This document shows positions 7,354 through 16,831 of a DNA stretch of 64,000 bases, piece after piece. The position numbers and the translations under genes are program-made. Numbering within the stretch: position 1 is the stretch's first letter; each line of letters starts with the position of its first letter. Below the pieces are notes generated by a model, which was not told the DNA's origin, did not search any database, and was given only the letters and a program-made list of their open reading frames with translations. The stretch comes from JACDAE01 sp963717195 (GTDB lineage Bacteria > Chloroflexota > Ktedonobacteria > Ktedonobacterales > Ktedonobacteraceae). The stretch lies in assembly GCA_963717195.1 (NCBI GenBank), contig CAVQVR010000011.1, positions 124,001-188,000 of the forward strand. Direction: 5' to 3'.

Positions 7354-8193
7354 CTACTTCGTTCCATCTAACTCTTTCGTGGCCTGTTTGAAATCATTCG
7401 CATCCCCTATATGGAAAACAAATAGGCTGCTCTGACCAGTCGCACCGACTAGATTTAAGTTCAAGGTATCATTCGCAGCATTGATTTTGCCCGTGAGCGT
7501 GTCTGGCTGACCATCGATCACAATGACCACGTAGATGAGGTGATTATCCCTATTATACAGACCAGTTGCCGGGACAGTGAGCGATTGTGGAGTACCGTTA
7601 GAAATTGCCGCTAACTGCATCTGGCCTTTCAGCTCACCGTTCTGATTTGTCCAGTGAAGATAATACAGAACCTTTCCAGTACTACTGCTGCCAGCAGGAG
7701 GCGTATAACTTGCAATCCAGTCAGTCGGTGGATCTTTGGGGCGGTTGACAACCACCAGAAGAGCTGCCAGTAAGGCAACTACGACGACAGCGCTGGCTAC
7801 TGCGATGAGGATTCCTTTGCGTATAAATACTCCTGACTGCGATGGCTGAGAGGTGACTGATACGGGTTGTACTGGCTCGAAATCTTCATCCTCATCCAGG
7901 GGGGCTACCTCGTCCTCATCTAGTGCTGAAGCCTCAGTTTCATTTGGTTCAGAAGACGAGACAAATTGCTGCTCAGTTCCCTCTGCTAACGGCTCAAAAG
8001 ACGATGCAGGCAGCGTAGGAATATCCTCTGAAACAGAGTTTGCTGACTGCTGCTCCGTCTCCTCATGCTGCTCCGTCTTCTCAGAAAGCGAGTCGGAAGC
8101 GGGCGATGGCTGTTTAGGAGTTTCTTCCGCAGAATGGAGCACAGGTTGCTGCTCTGGCTCCTCTGACACTGGAAACTGAGGGGATAAATTCAT
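7354..8193 (-). CDS. Single-pass membrane protein with acidic low-complexity N-terminus
   Basis: 279 residues from the ATG at 8193, preceded by AAAGGA; an upstream in-frame ATG at 8229 lacks a ribosome site. The first 110 residues are Glu/Gln/Ser/Pro-rich and probably disordered and cytoplasmic. One hydrophobic segment follows (ILIAVASAVVVVALLAALLVV). The last 120 or so residues form an extracytoplasmic domain with alternating beta-like pattern (VLYYLHWTNQNGELKGQMQL, SLFVFHIGDANDFKQ). I do not recognise the domain. The overall plan resembles membrane proteins that sit beside signalling genes in Ktedonobacteria, but function is unknown. Confidence 0.7.
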   Translation of the reverse strand: MNLSPQFPVSEEPEQQPVLHSAEETPKQPSPASDSLSEKTEQHEETEQQSANSVSEDIPTLPASSFEPLAEGTEQQFVSSSEPNETEASALDEDEVAPLDEDEDFEPVQPVSVTSQPSQSGVFIRKGILIAVASAVVVVALLAALLVVVNRPKDPPTDWIASYTPPAGSSSTGKVLYYLHWTNQNGELKGQMQLAAISNGTPQSLTVPATGLYNRDNHLIYVVIVIDGQPDTLTGKINAANDTLNLNLVGATGQSSLFVFHIGDANDFKQATKELDGTK

Positions 8194-8406
8194 GAAATGG
8201 TTAGTCCTTTCATCCTGGCAAAATACCATCGCTTATGTACCCTGAAGTTCGGTGCAGGTACTTTTTTCGCTTAAAAAATGGCATGCCATTCACAAAAATG
8301 CAAAACGCGCATTATCTACACTACATAATTCATACACGCATCTTAACAGAGATCATTGTCTCTGTCCACCCCCAGTTCGCAATGTCGCATGTGAGTGCAC
8401 AAAAAA

Positions 8407-8446
8407 GGCAGATTTATCGCACCCGTTGAGGTGCGATAAATCTGCC
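8407..8446 (-). terminator. Repeat-derived terminator of the sensor kinase gene
   Basis: A perfect 17-bp stem, GGCAGATTTATCGCACC and its complement, with a 6-nt loop. Read on the minus strand it is followed by TTTTTT, 5 bp after the kinase stop codon. The arm sequence belongs to the GTAGGGGC/GCGATAAATC repeat family seen elsewhere in this window, so a repeat appears to serve as a terminator. Confidence 0.75.
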
Positions 8447-8450
8447 CCTA

Positions 8451-11400
8451 CTAAGCAGCTGGCAACTGAATATGAAACGTCGAACCTTCCCCTGGAATGC
8501 CCTTACTTTCAATCCAGATCTTGCCACCCATAGCCTCAATTAAACGGCGCGAGATGTAGAGGCCCAGGCCGGAGCCACGTACGGGACTGTTGACATCGCT
8601 CTCCAGGCGTACAAAACGCTGGAAGAGCTGGCCTTGATCCTGAGGAGCAATACCCTTGCCTTTATCTGAAATGCTGATCACCACGCATGGCTCCTCTTGA
8701 TCCAGCATTGCCTGCGCACGGAAAGCAATTGGTGTTTGTGGGAGCGAATATTTCAAAGCATTGACACTGATATTCATCAACACCTGGCGTAGACGGGCAG
8801 GGTCGGCCCTGGCAAACAGGCGTGGCTGAATATGAAAATACACTTCACGCTGCTCCTGGGTGATCTGCGGTTCGATCAACACCAGGATACTCTCGACCGT
8901 ATCCTGTATAGAGACACGCTTGAGAAGAGCTGGTCTGATACCAGCCTCCACCTCTAAACGACTGGCATCCATTACATTCCCCAACATAACGACCAGCTCC
9001 TCACAACCACGACGGGCCTTTTGCAGGAAGTCACGCCTCTGCTCCCACGGCAACTGGTCGTCGAATTGAGCAAGCAATTCGATGTACCCCTGTACAGCGG
9101 TAAGTGGCGTACGCAATTCGTGTGACGCCGTTACCATAAACTGATCCTTCATCCGATCCAGTTCTTGCAGGCGCTGATGAGCCATTTGCAGATCCTGGTA
9201 GAGCTGTGCATTGATAAAAGGCACCGCAGCCTGCTCGACGAAATCCTGCGTTTGCGGCAGGTCGGCGCGAGTGAACGGTCGCTTCTCGATAATACCCGGC
9301 GGCTGAGAACGCGCAAAGATTAGCAACCCTATAGATTCACCATTAGCAACGATGGGTGCAAGAATGATCGTCTGGATGTAATACTGGGCCAGTTGGACAC
9401 GCAAAGAAGGCATGCTATGCGTGTCCGTATTGCGCGATGAAGAGAGTTGCGCACTGGCACTTTTACGCGCCGATAACTCTGGTTTCGGCAATGCCTGCAA
9501 CAGTATGCCCTGTTTCTGTGCTATTTCCTGCAGTGGAATGTGAAGCAAAACTGGTTGCATTGCATGGAGTGCCTGCGCCTCGTACTCGTAACTATGAATC
9601 AAAGGCCATTCGTTCAATGGTAAGGGAGCATCCAGGTCACGCATATAGGCTGCAAGAGGCTTCAGATGTCTCTCATCATCTGCCCTATAGAAGAAGGCAT
9701 AATCAGCACGCAGGACATTTGCTCCCTCTTTGCAGATAACCAGACCAATCTCGGCTGGTTCGATCACAGCAGCGTTCAGTCGCGTCGCAATCGTCGCCAT
9801 CGCCCGCGAGAATTCCTCGTGTTCGCGAGCTTCATTATAGAGACGTGCATGCTCAATCACTGCGGTCACCTGCTCGGCATATTTCATTACCAGCGAGATA
9901 TCATGACGGCTCAGGCGAGCCTTGCTTCGACGCATCACACCCAGGCTACCCAACATGCGCCCCTGATACACCAGGGGTAAAAAAATCATCTCATCAATGC
10001 GCTGCTCCCGACACCAGAGACGTACTTCAGGCGGCACAAGGTGTTGATTCTCCCACTCCACCTCTTTCACCTTGCCACTGCAAGCAAGCTGTTCCAGAAA
10101 ATTGTCGCCTTGAAAACCCCAGTTCTGCCTTTCTGAACCTGGCTTCGTGGCTGTGTAGACCTGGATCTGCAGTGGCTGCTCTGGCGTGTGCTGACTCTGG
10201 ATAAGCAGAAGCATTACAGCATCGAAATTCAGTTCATCTGTAACCATGCTCACAATACATTCGCGCAGGCGTTCCTCACTCAAAATCTCTGTCAACTGCG
10301 TCATTATACGACGCAGTTGTTCAGATTCATGGTGACGTTGTTCTCGCTCCTGCAAAAGCACTTCGTTCTCACGGCTAGCCAGGATATAACGCGCTGACAT
10401 CAAGGTTCCCACTACCGCTGTAAGCATGACGAGGCCATCTGAGCTCAGATCGTGCCGTACAAGTTCACCATAGACAGTCAACATAAGCAAAAGTGTCAAA
10501 GGAACGTGAACCAGCAACGCAAAGATACGCTGCCTGAAACTGTTCAGCCTGCTATCCTGCCACGACGGAGAAGACTCGTTGCTGGTAACGCCTGGTGGCA
10601 GGCTCACCATATCTGTATACTTCTTACGAGCCAATGCAGCATACTGGTAGAGGCCTGCAAGACCCATCAACAGATAGCTCCCGTAGCGGAACGGATCGAT
10701 CATAAGCATACCTGGTTGATAGATTTTGACGCTACTAGCATATCCAAAGGCCAGGTCACCATAAACATTCAGTAGCAGAGCAATACAAAAAAGCATGATC
10801 GATGGAGAGAGCGTTCTCTGGCTTCGGTGCTGAAAGAACAGGATAACAATCAGAGGAAGGAAAATATCCCACCCCAGGTAGGATAGCGCAACAATGAGCT
10901 TTTCAAGCTCCGCTGCGGAGTTTGCACTGCCAGAATGTGAAATATATGCCGGCCCAATCACAAAAAACCACCAGACACCCAGAAAACTCAGAGTAGAGAC
11001 CAGGGCATCAAGACATATTCGTGTACGAAAGCGGATAGTGGAAGGCATAAGCAGGATTGCCACGAAGAGAAGCGGATAGAAGAGGGTAAAAAAAATATCC
11101 GCACTACCTGGAAAGATCTCGTGTCCCAGGGGCAACTGTAGAATAAGGATGATGCGACCACAAAGGTTGGCCGACAGACCCAATCCAACCAGCAACCAGG
11201 CAAGTCGATGTTGACGTTCCAGGCGTACAGGTCCATGCTGACCCATATAGGCCGTCCGAAACGCCCATAGAGCACCCAGAAAAGCTGATATGGCATACAC
11301 AATCTGAGTGAAGATGATGGTGTTTCCATCACCGCCGATACGAAAAGCCATCCAGAACATGCTGAGGGTGACAATGATAATCGTCAATGCTGTCGCAACA

Positions 11401-11480
11401 TAATTGTCACGTGCAGGCCGCTCTAGATACCTGTGGGTTAGTTTGCTGGCAGCAATAGACCGCATGGAGATTTTACTCAC
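8451..11480 (-). CDS. Membrane sensor histidine kinase with two GAF-like domains
   Basis: 1009 residues, starting at GTG 11480 (an ATG at 11465 is an alternative). About ten membrane segments occupy residues 25-370. Two GAF-like sensory regions follow, about 400-560 and 570-760, separated by short helices. Residues about 775-1009 are the catalytic core: H-box SHELRTPLTAVQGY with the phospho-acceptor His near 786, N-box NISVNALKYS near 903, and G-boxes SDKGKGIAPQ and GSGLGLYISRRLIEAMGG. It should autophosphorylate and pass phosphate to a response regulator, but none is adjacent, so it is an orphan kinase. The ligand is unknown. The strong hairpin terminator directly after the stop indicates a monocistronic unit. 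Confidence 0.92.
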   Translation of the reverse strand: MSKISMRSIAASKLTHRYLERPARDNYVATALTIIIVTLSMFWMAFRIGGDGNTIIFTQIVYAISAFLGALWAFRTAYMGQHGPVRLERQHRLAWLLVGLGLSANLCGRIILILQLPLGHEIFPGSADIFFTLFYPLLFVAILLMPSTIRFRTRICLDALVSTLSFLGVWWFFVIGPAYISHSGSANSAAELEKLIVALSYLGWDIFLPLIVILFFQHRSQRTLSPSIMLFCIALLLNVYGDLAFGYASSVKIYQPGMLMIDPFRYGSYLLMGLAGLYQYAALARKKYTDMVSLPPGVTSNESSPSWQDSRLNSFRQRIFALLVHVPLTLLLMLTVYGELVRHDLSSDGLVMLTAVVGTLMSARYILASRENEVLLQEREQRHHESEQLRRIMTQLTEILSEERLRECIVSMVTDELNFDAVMLLLIQSQHTPEQPLQIQVYTATKPGSERQNWGFQGDNFLEQLACSGKVKEVEWENQHLVPPEVRLWCREQRIDEMIFLPLVYQGRMLGSLGVMRRSKARLSRHDISLVMKYAEQVTAVIEHARLYNEAREHEEFSRAMATIATRLNAAVIEPAEIGLVICKEGANVLRADYAFFYRADDERHLKPLAAYMRDLDAPLPLNEWPLIHSYEYEAQALHAMQPVLLHIPLQEIAQKQGILLQALPKPELSARKSASAQLSSSRNTDTHSMPSLRVQLAQYYIQTIILAPIVANGESIGLLIFARSQPPGIIEKRPFTRADLPQTQDFVEQAAVPFINAQLYQDLQMAHQRLQELDRMKDQFMVTASHELRTPLTAVQGYIELLAQFDDQLPWEQRRDFLQKARRGCEELVVMLGNVMDASRLEVEAGIRPALLKRVSIQDTVESILVLIEPQITQEQREVYFHIQPRLFARADPARLRQVLMNISVNALKYSLPQTPIAFRAQAMLDQEEPCVVISISDKGKGIAPQDQGQLFQRFVRLESDVNSPVRGSGLGLYISRRLIEAMGGKIWIESKGIPGEGSTFHIQLPAA

Positions 11481-11553
11481 TTATGGGATGATATGGGGGC
11501 AGTATACCTGACACCCAACTGACACGTCAATGGTCCATATACTCATAGTATAC

Positions 11554-13491
11554 CTATACCCTCCTACGTACCAGATCGAGATACCAGAACGGTTGTCGTT
11601 TACGTAAAAATGGCTTACTGCGCACAGCATTACCTGGGATACTATCGTAGATGTCGTAAGCCAGCTCGCCAGTGAGAGAGCCAGCCATATTGCCAGGGCT
11701 ATACTCCAACATCCGTGTAGTGCGCCTTCCGGTGCGTTGTTCACGCGTATCGATAGTCATCATCATTAGACCCAACTCGTCCTCCTCAGCAACCACTTCT
11801 AGTAATGGGTAGTTCCCATGAGTAGGGGGATAAATACCGCTCAGGCCATTGAGGCTTAATCCCGCCTGTTTTCCGTGCCAGTTCGATATCGCCAGATACA
11901 CATTATGCTCAGCCGCTCGGATGCGCCAGATGATATGGTGCATCACATCGAACTCATCACCATCTACTTGCTTCGTATTTTTGATATGTGATGGAGCAAG
12001 TCCGATAGGAGAAGGAAAATCCAGAAACGCTGGCGCACAGATCAGGTCAGCTCCTTTGCCAGCCAACACGCGTAGTGTTTCAGGGAAGAGCGCATCATAG
12101 CCAGTCGTCAGCCCGATACGTCCCGTTGGAGTATCAAAGGTCGGCAAGCCCAGATTGCCGGGAGTAGCCCACAACATATCCAGCGGCGTCAGATGCAATT
12201 TGCGATAGGTACCATAAATACCTTCAGGATCGATGAGCAGCACAGTATTGTAATACACATCCTCTAAACGCTCGGCAACGCCAACCACCATGCTAAGTTG
12301 TAACTCATCGGCTAACGCAACCAGAACATTTGTCTCCGGCCCTGGCACGGTAATCGCTCTCTGCAGGAAATGGGTGGTGACCAGTTCAGCGGCGAGTAGA
12401 TCATTTTCCCCCTGTGGCAGGGGGCCGGGAAGGAGCAATTCCGGCAATACAAGCACATCCGGGCGGGCAGGCTCATTATCACGCATCGTTGTACGTATCA
12501 TGTCAGACAGAGATTGCAGGATCTCCGCGTTCGACTGCCCTGGGAACTCCTGCATATCTAGCTGTACAACGCCTGCACAGGAGAGCTGACCTTCGGGCAA
12601 CTCACCCAACTCGTATAGTCCATGATAGCGTAGCGGTTCCCATAGATAAGTATTTTGTACCAGGGTTGTATATGCTGCGGGTACACGATCAGCCAGGCGA
12701 TTTCCAGCAGACAGAGAGGTGGATCCCCAACGCTTGTCGCGACAGCGCTCCAGGTCAATCTCGCCGTAGACAATGCCCTCACCATCATCGTGGTATGCCT
12801 GTATTGACCCATCTGGATTTAGTATACAACTGCCGCCGCTAAACTGCACACCACGTTCATTGCCGTAACGATTAGCAGCTACGATGTAGATACCATTTTC
12901 AAAAGCGCGTGTCATCCACCATGAGCTGGGACATTTCTCATCAAGCCAGTTTGTTGGAAAGAGCAGCACATCTACATCTTGCAAGGCTGGTATGCGAGCT
13001 GCTTCAAAGTACATTGCATCCATGCAAATCAGAGCGCTCAGGCGGCCAAGCGGTGTATCCCAGACAGGAATACCCAGATCGCCATCACGTGCCCAGCGGG
13101 GCTCAGAAATGTAGGAATGAAGCTTGCGATAGGTTCCGATCAGACCTTCTGGACCCAGCAGAACCATGCTATTGTAATAGACATCTGTCTGCGCATCCAC
13201 TTCCGGCAGCCCCAGAGCAATGAAGCAATCATAGCGGGTTGCCAGAGCTTGAAAACGCTCGGTGGTAGGACCGGGCAGTGGCTCTGTGTAGGGCGCAATC
13301 TCCATCCGGGAGGTCCAGCAATAGCCTGTTGTTGCCATTTCGGGCAATACAATCAGGCGTGCATTTTGCTGAGCCGCCTCTTCAGTCAAGCGGAGAAGAT
13401 TCCAGACATTCTTTTCTTTCTCGCCCAGAGTAGGTTCGTACTGGACAGCAGCCACGCGGTACCTGGAGAGGGATGGTATGCGAGTGCTCAA
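11554..13491 (-). CDS. Tandem carbon-nitrogen hydrolase (nitrilase superfamily) with degenerate second domain
   Basis: 645 residues, starting at TTG 13491 with AGGAG 7 bp upstream. Two nitrilase domains are fused head to tail. Domain 1 has the full Glu-Lys-Cys triad: E51 (VLPEMATTGY), K123 (TYRKLHSYI), C156 (LICMDAMYFE). Domain 2 keeps E351 (VLPELLLPG) and K431 (TYRKLHLTP) but has Gly at 464 (LTTGYDALFPE) where the nucleophilic Cys is expected. So one active and one probably inactive amidase/nitrilase domain are present; the second may be structural, since nitrilases work as oligomers. The substrate (amide, nitrile or carbamoyl compound) cannot be told from sequence. It is separated from the upstream kinase by a short gap and may be transcribed alone. 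Confidence 0.9.
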   Translation of the reverse strand: MSTRIPSLSRYRVAAVQYEPTLGEKEKNVWNLLRLTEEAAQQNARLIVLPEMATTGYCWTSRMEIAPYTEPLPGPTTERFQALATRYDCFIALGLPEVDAQTDVYYNSMVLLGPEGLIGTYRKLHSYISEPRWARDGDLGIPVWDTPLGRLSALICMDAMYFEAARIPALQDVDVLLFPTNWLDEKCPSSWWMTRAFENGIYIVAANRYGNERGVQFSGGSCILNPDGSIQAYHDDGEGIVYGEIDLERCRDKRWGSTSLSAGNRLADRVPAAYTTLVQNTYLWEPLRYHGLYELGELPEGQLSCAGVVQLDMQEFPGQSNAEILQSLSDMIRTTMRDNEPARPDVLVLPELLLPGPLPQGENDLLAAELVTTHFLQRAITVPGPETNVLVALADELQLSMVVGVAERLEDVYYNTVLLIDPEGIYGTYRKLHLTPLDMLWATPGNLGLPTFDTPTGRIGLTTGYDALFPETLRVLAGKGADLICAPAFLDFPSPIGLAPSHIKNTKQVDGDEFDVMHHIIWRIRAAEHNVYLAISNWHGKQAGLSLNGLSGIYPPTHGNYPLLEVVAEEDELGLMMMTIDTREQRTGRRTTRMLEYSPGNMAGSLTGELAYDIYDSIPGNAVRSKPFLRKRQPFWYLDLVRRRV

Positions 13492-13746
13492 TTCAAACTC
13501 CTGCTAAATGCCACCTGAAAATTACTGTTTATAGTATACCATTTTTCTTTCTTACCACCACTAGCTTTTCCACGGAAATATAGTACTTTACGGAACAATG
13601 GGTGCTCTATACGTAACATTTTCTGGGAAGAGGACGTGCCTGCATTTTTGCAGGCATAAAACCATCCCTTTATTTGTTATCTATGGTACAATGACAAAAA
13701 TGAAAACTGGTGACGGTGTACGTTCTGGTACCAGCTACAAAACATC

Positions 13747-13775
13747 TTGACGTGGCATTGTTGAGCATGTACAAT
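13747..13775 (+). promoter_or_regulatory. Candidate promoter of rpmE
   Basis: TTGACG (13747-13752), a 17-bp spacer, then TACAAT (13770-13775), about 105 bp before the L31 start. The rest of the 13492-13879 gap contains a small hairpin (13637-13656, TGCCTGC/GCAGGCA) and no gene. Confidence 0.65.
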
Positions 13776-13879
13776 CATGCTTGACTTTTAGTTGGGCGGG
13801 CGCCACTCATCTCGTCCGGTATTCAATTCGCAACTCAACGCTAGCACATTCTAGCTGTTGATATGTCTCAGGAGTAATG

Positions 13880-14086
13880 ATGAAACAAGGAATCCATCCA
13901 AATTATGTAGAGTCCACAGTGAGCTGCGCCTGTGGTAATAGCTTTCAAACGGTAAGCGTCAAGCCCGTGCTCAAGGTTGATGTCTGTTCAAAATGTCACC
14001 CCTTCTTCACTGGTCAGCAGCGTATTCTCGACTCAGCCGGTCGCGTTGACCGTTTCCGCAAACGCTTTAACCTGAAGGAAGAGTAG
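13880..14086 (+). CDS. rpmE: 50S ribosomal protein L31 (zinc-binding form)
   Basis: 68 residues from the second of two adjacent ATGs; this choice gives AGGAG a 5-bp spacing (the first ATG would have 2 bp). It begins MKQGIHPNY, and the zinc cysteines are in CACGNSF and DVCSKCHPFFTG, followed by the conserved DSAGRVDRFRKRF. It binds the large subunit and helps bridge the subunits. Because the cysteines are intact, this is the zinc-containing paralogue. A strong terminator follows immediately. Confidence 0.96.
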   Translation: MKQGIHPNYVESTVSCACGNSFQTVSVKPVLKVDVCSKCHPFFTGQQRILDSAGRVDRFRKRFNLKEE

Positions 14087-14102
14087 CATTGCGGCGTATA
14101 CT

Positions 14103-14148
14103 AAAGGGATAAAGGGGACAACATAGAACCCTTTATCCCTTTTTATTG
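14103..14148 (+). terminator. Rho-independent terminator of rpmE
   Basis: A perfect 14-bp stem, AAAGGGATAAAGGG with CCCTTTATCCCTTT, a 12-nt loop and a T-rich tail. Confidence 0.9.
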
Positions 14149-14169
14149 CTAGCATACTGGGGGTGAGTT

Positions 14170-15624
14170 CTGGTCAACGCAAGACAGCAAACAATTCTCT
14201 TTTTGATTGCTGATACAGGTGCCGGGCATCGGAGTGCCGCGAATGCCATCAGCAACGCCATCAAAATTATCGCGCAGAAGCAGCAGGAAGAATGGCTTCA
14301 GAAAGTGGAGTCAGCGTCTGAAAAGGATATTCAGGCATCTCAAGCTGAGGATAGTCGTCGCTTGCAATATGCACCTGTAAACTATCGTATCGAGATCGTC
14401 GATGTATTTGAAGAATACAGCCGCTTCCCCTTGCGCGAAGCTGTAAAGCTCTATGGGCCAACTATTCGCTACAATCCGAAGCTTTTCGGCGAGGTCTTTC
14501 ACAAAAGCAACCATGCAACAACCGTCAATGCAGTAAAGACGATTGCGACTCCTATGATTATGAATGGGCTATTGCGCCTCTTCACTACCATCCAGCCAGA
14601 TATTATTGTCTCTATCCATCCAATGCTGAACCATGTAACTGTCCACGCTCTGCAAGAGTTAGGCCTGCACATCCCTTTCCTGACCGTTGTCACTGATCTT
14701 GTAAGCGTCCATTATGCCTGGTTCGCACCGGGAGTTGACGGCTATATTGTGCCAACAGAGCAGGCAAAAAAACTTTATTTGAAACGTGGCATGGATGTCG
14801 AGCGCATCCACATGCTGGGAATGCCCATCGATCCTAAGTTTACGCTGAAAGTAGACGAGAAAGAGATATTACAACAAAAATTCGGTTTAAAGCCCGATCT
14901 GCCTGTTGTTTTACTCGTTGGAGGCGGCGACGGCGCGGGTGGTTTGCAGGCCGCCGTACGTGCTATCTCCCAGGCTCGCCTGCCAGTACAATTGCTGGTC
15001 GTCACCGGGCGCAACAAAAGACTCTATACCCACCTGCAACGTACACGGGCCTCACTGCACGTCCATGCAACTATCTTCGGATTTGTGCAGAATATGCCCG
15101 AACTCATGCATGTCGCTGATGTCATCATCACCAAAGCCGGTCCCGGTACTATCTGCGAGGCGCTCGCATGCCACCTTCCTATCGTATTAAGCGGTTACGT
15201 ACCCGGCCAGGAGGAAGGTAACGTCGATTATGTCACACACAACGATGTGGGCGTCCTCGCGCTGGATGCGGCCACGCTCATCGATGCATTACGTCGCCTG
15301 ATTATTCCAGGTTCATCCGAACTACGCCGCTTTGTAGAGAACGCGAAAAAACTCAGTCGTCCCATGGCCTCATTTGACATCGCGAACTGTATTCTGGACT
15401 ATTTACCTGCCAGCATTGAACCTGCCCTCTGGAAAACTCCGCTCTTCCAGCGCCGTAAACGCATGCTCTCCAGTCGGATGCGCTCAGCTATTCGTATTCG
15501 CCGCATACGTCCCGCTGCCCTTTCAAAAAATCTCGTCCCACACACGCTGCTGAAAAGCCCGGTTGTACATCGTGTCCGTCATTTGCATATCAAGGGTCTT
15601 CCGCGTAATCACACACTAGAGTAA
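14170..15624 (+). CDS. Diacylglycerol glycosyltransferase, MGDG synthase / UgtP type (GT28)
   Basis: The frame contains the GT28/MurG-like fold. The N-terminal donor-loop segment is QTILFLIADTGAGHRSAANA; HPMLNHVTVHALQE and TVVTDLVSVHYAWF follow. The C-terminal half has VLLVGGGDGAGG and DVIITKAGPGTICEAL, the nucleotide-sugar site. The enzyme should transfer galactose or glucose to diacylglycerol at the membrane. Start is uncertain: the first common start codon is TTG 14203, which cuts off the first beta strand; in frame upstream, CTG 14170 keeps it and follows GGGGGTGAG. I chose 14170. A basic C-terminal extension of about 60 residues is rich in Arg/His and could bind lipid headgroups (inference). 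Confidence 0.85.
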   Translation: MVNARQQTILFLIADTGAGHRSAANAISNAIKIIAQKQQEEWLQKVESASEKDIQASQAEDSRRLQYAPVNYRIEIVDVFEEYSRFPLREAVKLYGPTIRYNPKLFGEVFHKSNHATTVNAVKTIATPMIMNGLLRLFTTIQPDIIVSIHPMLNHVTVHALQELGLHIPFLTVVTDLVSVHYAWFAPGVDGYIVPTEQAKKLYLKRGMDVERIHMLGMPIDPKFTLKVDEKEILQQKFGLKPDLPVVLLVGGGDGAGGLQAAVRAISQARLPVQLLVVTGRNKRLYTHLQRTRASLHVHATIFGFVQNMPELMHVADVIITKAGPGTICEALACHLPIVLSGYVPGQEEGNVDYVTHNDVGVLALDAATLIDALRRLIIPGSSELRRFVENAKKLSRPMASFDIANCILDYLPASIEPALWKTPLFQRRKRMLSSRMRSAIRIRRIRPAALSKNLVPHTLLKSPVVHRVRHLHIKGLPRNHTLE

Positions 15625-15712
15625 TAGTACTTATGAATCCACATGGAGCTTTTTCCACCGAATGATTCCTAAAATTTCGTATATACTCATAAATTATTGA
15701 AAGGTTGCAGGA

Positions 15713-16717
15713 ATGGCAAAGTTTTATTATGGCGGTCAGGCTGTGATGGAGGGAGTGATGATGCGCGGACGTGCATCGGCTGCTGTTGCAATCAGGCGAC
15801 CAGATGAAAGTATCTATATCTACGAAGAGACACTCAATCCGCGTCTCTACCAGAATAAGCTCTTTCGCCTGCCATTTCTGCGCGGCATGTTGCTCCTGTG
15901 GGACATGCTTGTCCTCGGCACACGCCTGATGACGCTCTCCGCAAATATTGCGACTGGCGCTATCGATCCTACTGCCACAGATCACCCAACCTTACAGAAC
16001 ACTGAGCTGGTCACTGACTCATATCCATCTCAAAGCATTTCCCAGCAACCAGAAGAAAAGCTGCTCCAGTTGGACGGCGCGGCCCTGGCAATTACGCTGC
16101 TCATCTCGCTCACTTTTGCCGTTGCGGTCTTCTTTGTCGGCCCGCTTCTGCTCACCAGCCTGTTTCATAAACAGGTCGGCGATGGCTGGCTCAATCTTCT
16201 GGTCGAAGGTCTTATTCGTCTCGCCTTGCTGATCGGTTACCTCTCTCTGATAGGACGCGTGCCCGATATCCAACGCGTTTTTGGCTATCATGGTGCCGAG
16301 CACAAAACGATCAACGCTATGGAACAGGGTGATCCTCTGGATGTTGAACATGTGCGACGCGCCTCACGGGTTCATACACGCTGTGGTACGGGCTTCCTAC
16401 TGCTGGTGATGGTCGTCTCCATCTTTATCTTTGCCCTGGTCGGCTCTCCCCCTCTGCCTCTTAAGATCTTATCGCGCATCATCCTCGTCCCAGTCGTTGC
16501 GGGTGTTGCCTATGAGCTTATGCGCCTGGGAGCCGCGAATTATCGTTTTCGCATTGTACGCTGGTTACTTGCTCCTGGCCTGGCTTTACAGGGGTTGACG
16601 ACACGCGAGCCAGACGATAGTATGATAGAGTGCGCGATTGCTTCCCTGAAGCGTGTCCTGGTACGTGATGGGGTGCTCACCGCCGAAAACAAAGAGGGCG
16701 TCAGTGCGGGCTTATAA
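15713..16717 (+). CDS. DUF1385 / YqhQ-like membrane protein
   Basis: 334 residues. The family signature is clear: FYYGGQAVMEGVMMRGR at the N-terminus, GYHGAEHKTINAMEQGD in the middle, and SRVHTRCGTGFLLLVM after it. There are at least four membrane segments between residues 120 and 280. The family is annotated as a predicted metal-dependent enzyme of unknown reaction; the His/Glu residues above are the likely ligands. It starts 88 bp after the glycosyltransferase and may share its transcript. Its last codons and stop fall in a repeat element (16707-16803), so the C-terminus may have been changed by that insertion. Confidence 0.88.
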   Translation: MAKFYYGGQAVMEGVMMRGRASAAVAIRRPDESIYIYEETLNPRLYQNKLFRLPFLRGMLLLWDMLVLGTRLMTLSANIATGAIDPTATDHPTLQNTELVTDSYPSQSISQQPEEKLLQLDGAALAITLLISLTFAVAVFFVGPLLLTSLFHKQVGDGWLNLLVEGLIRLALLIGYLSLIGRVPDIQRVFGYHGAEHKTINAMEQGDPLDVEHVRRASRVHTRCGTGFLLLVMVVSIFIFALVGSPPLPLKILSRIILVPVVAGVAYELMRLGAANYRFRIVRWLLAPGLALQGLTTREPDDSMIECAIASLKRVLVRDGVLTAENKEGVSAGL

Positions 16718-16803
16718 AATCGCGCCCCTACATGATCGCGCTCCGAATATTGGCGGCACATTCCCATGGGTCCCATCTGTAGGGATGCCGTTTACAAGCC
16801 CAT
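16707..16803. repeat. GTAGGGGC-family repeat element
   Basis: The left block CGGGCTTATAAAATCGCGCC is followed by CCTAC, and the right block is GTAGGGATGCCGTTTACAAG then CCC. Together they resemble an imperfect inverted pair of this window's repeat family (compare 24791-24832 and 49936-49961). It overlaps the end of the DUF1385 gene. Confidence 0.5.
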
Positions 16804-16831
16804 GTGCCCGTGTCGAAAGGACTATCTAAGA

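Noticed and set aside
9845..10204. Plus-strand 119-codon frame opposite the sensor kinase
   Set aside because: Shadow of the GAF/kinase coding sequence; no family features.
12979..13518. Plus-strand 179-codon frame opposite the nitrilase
   Set aside because: It is antisense to a well-supported gene, with no domain, no ribosome site and unlikely composition.
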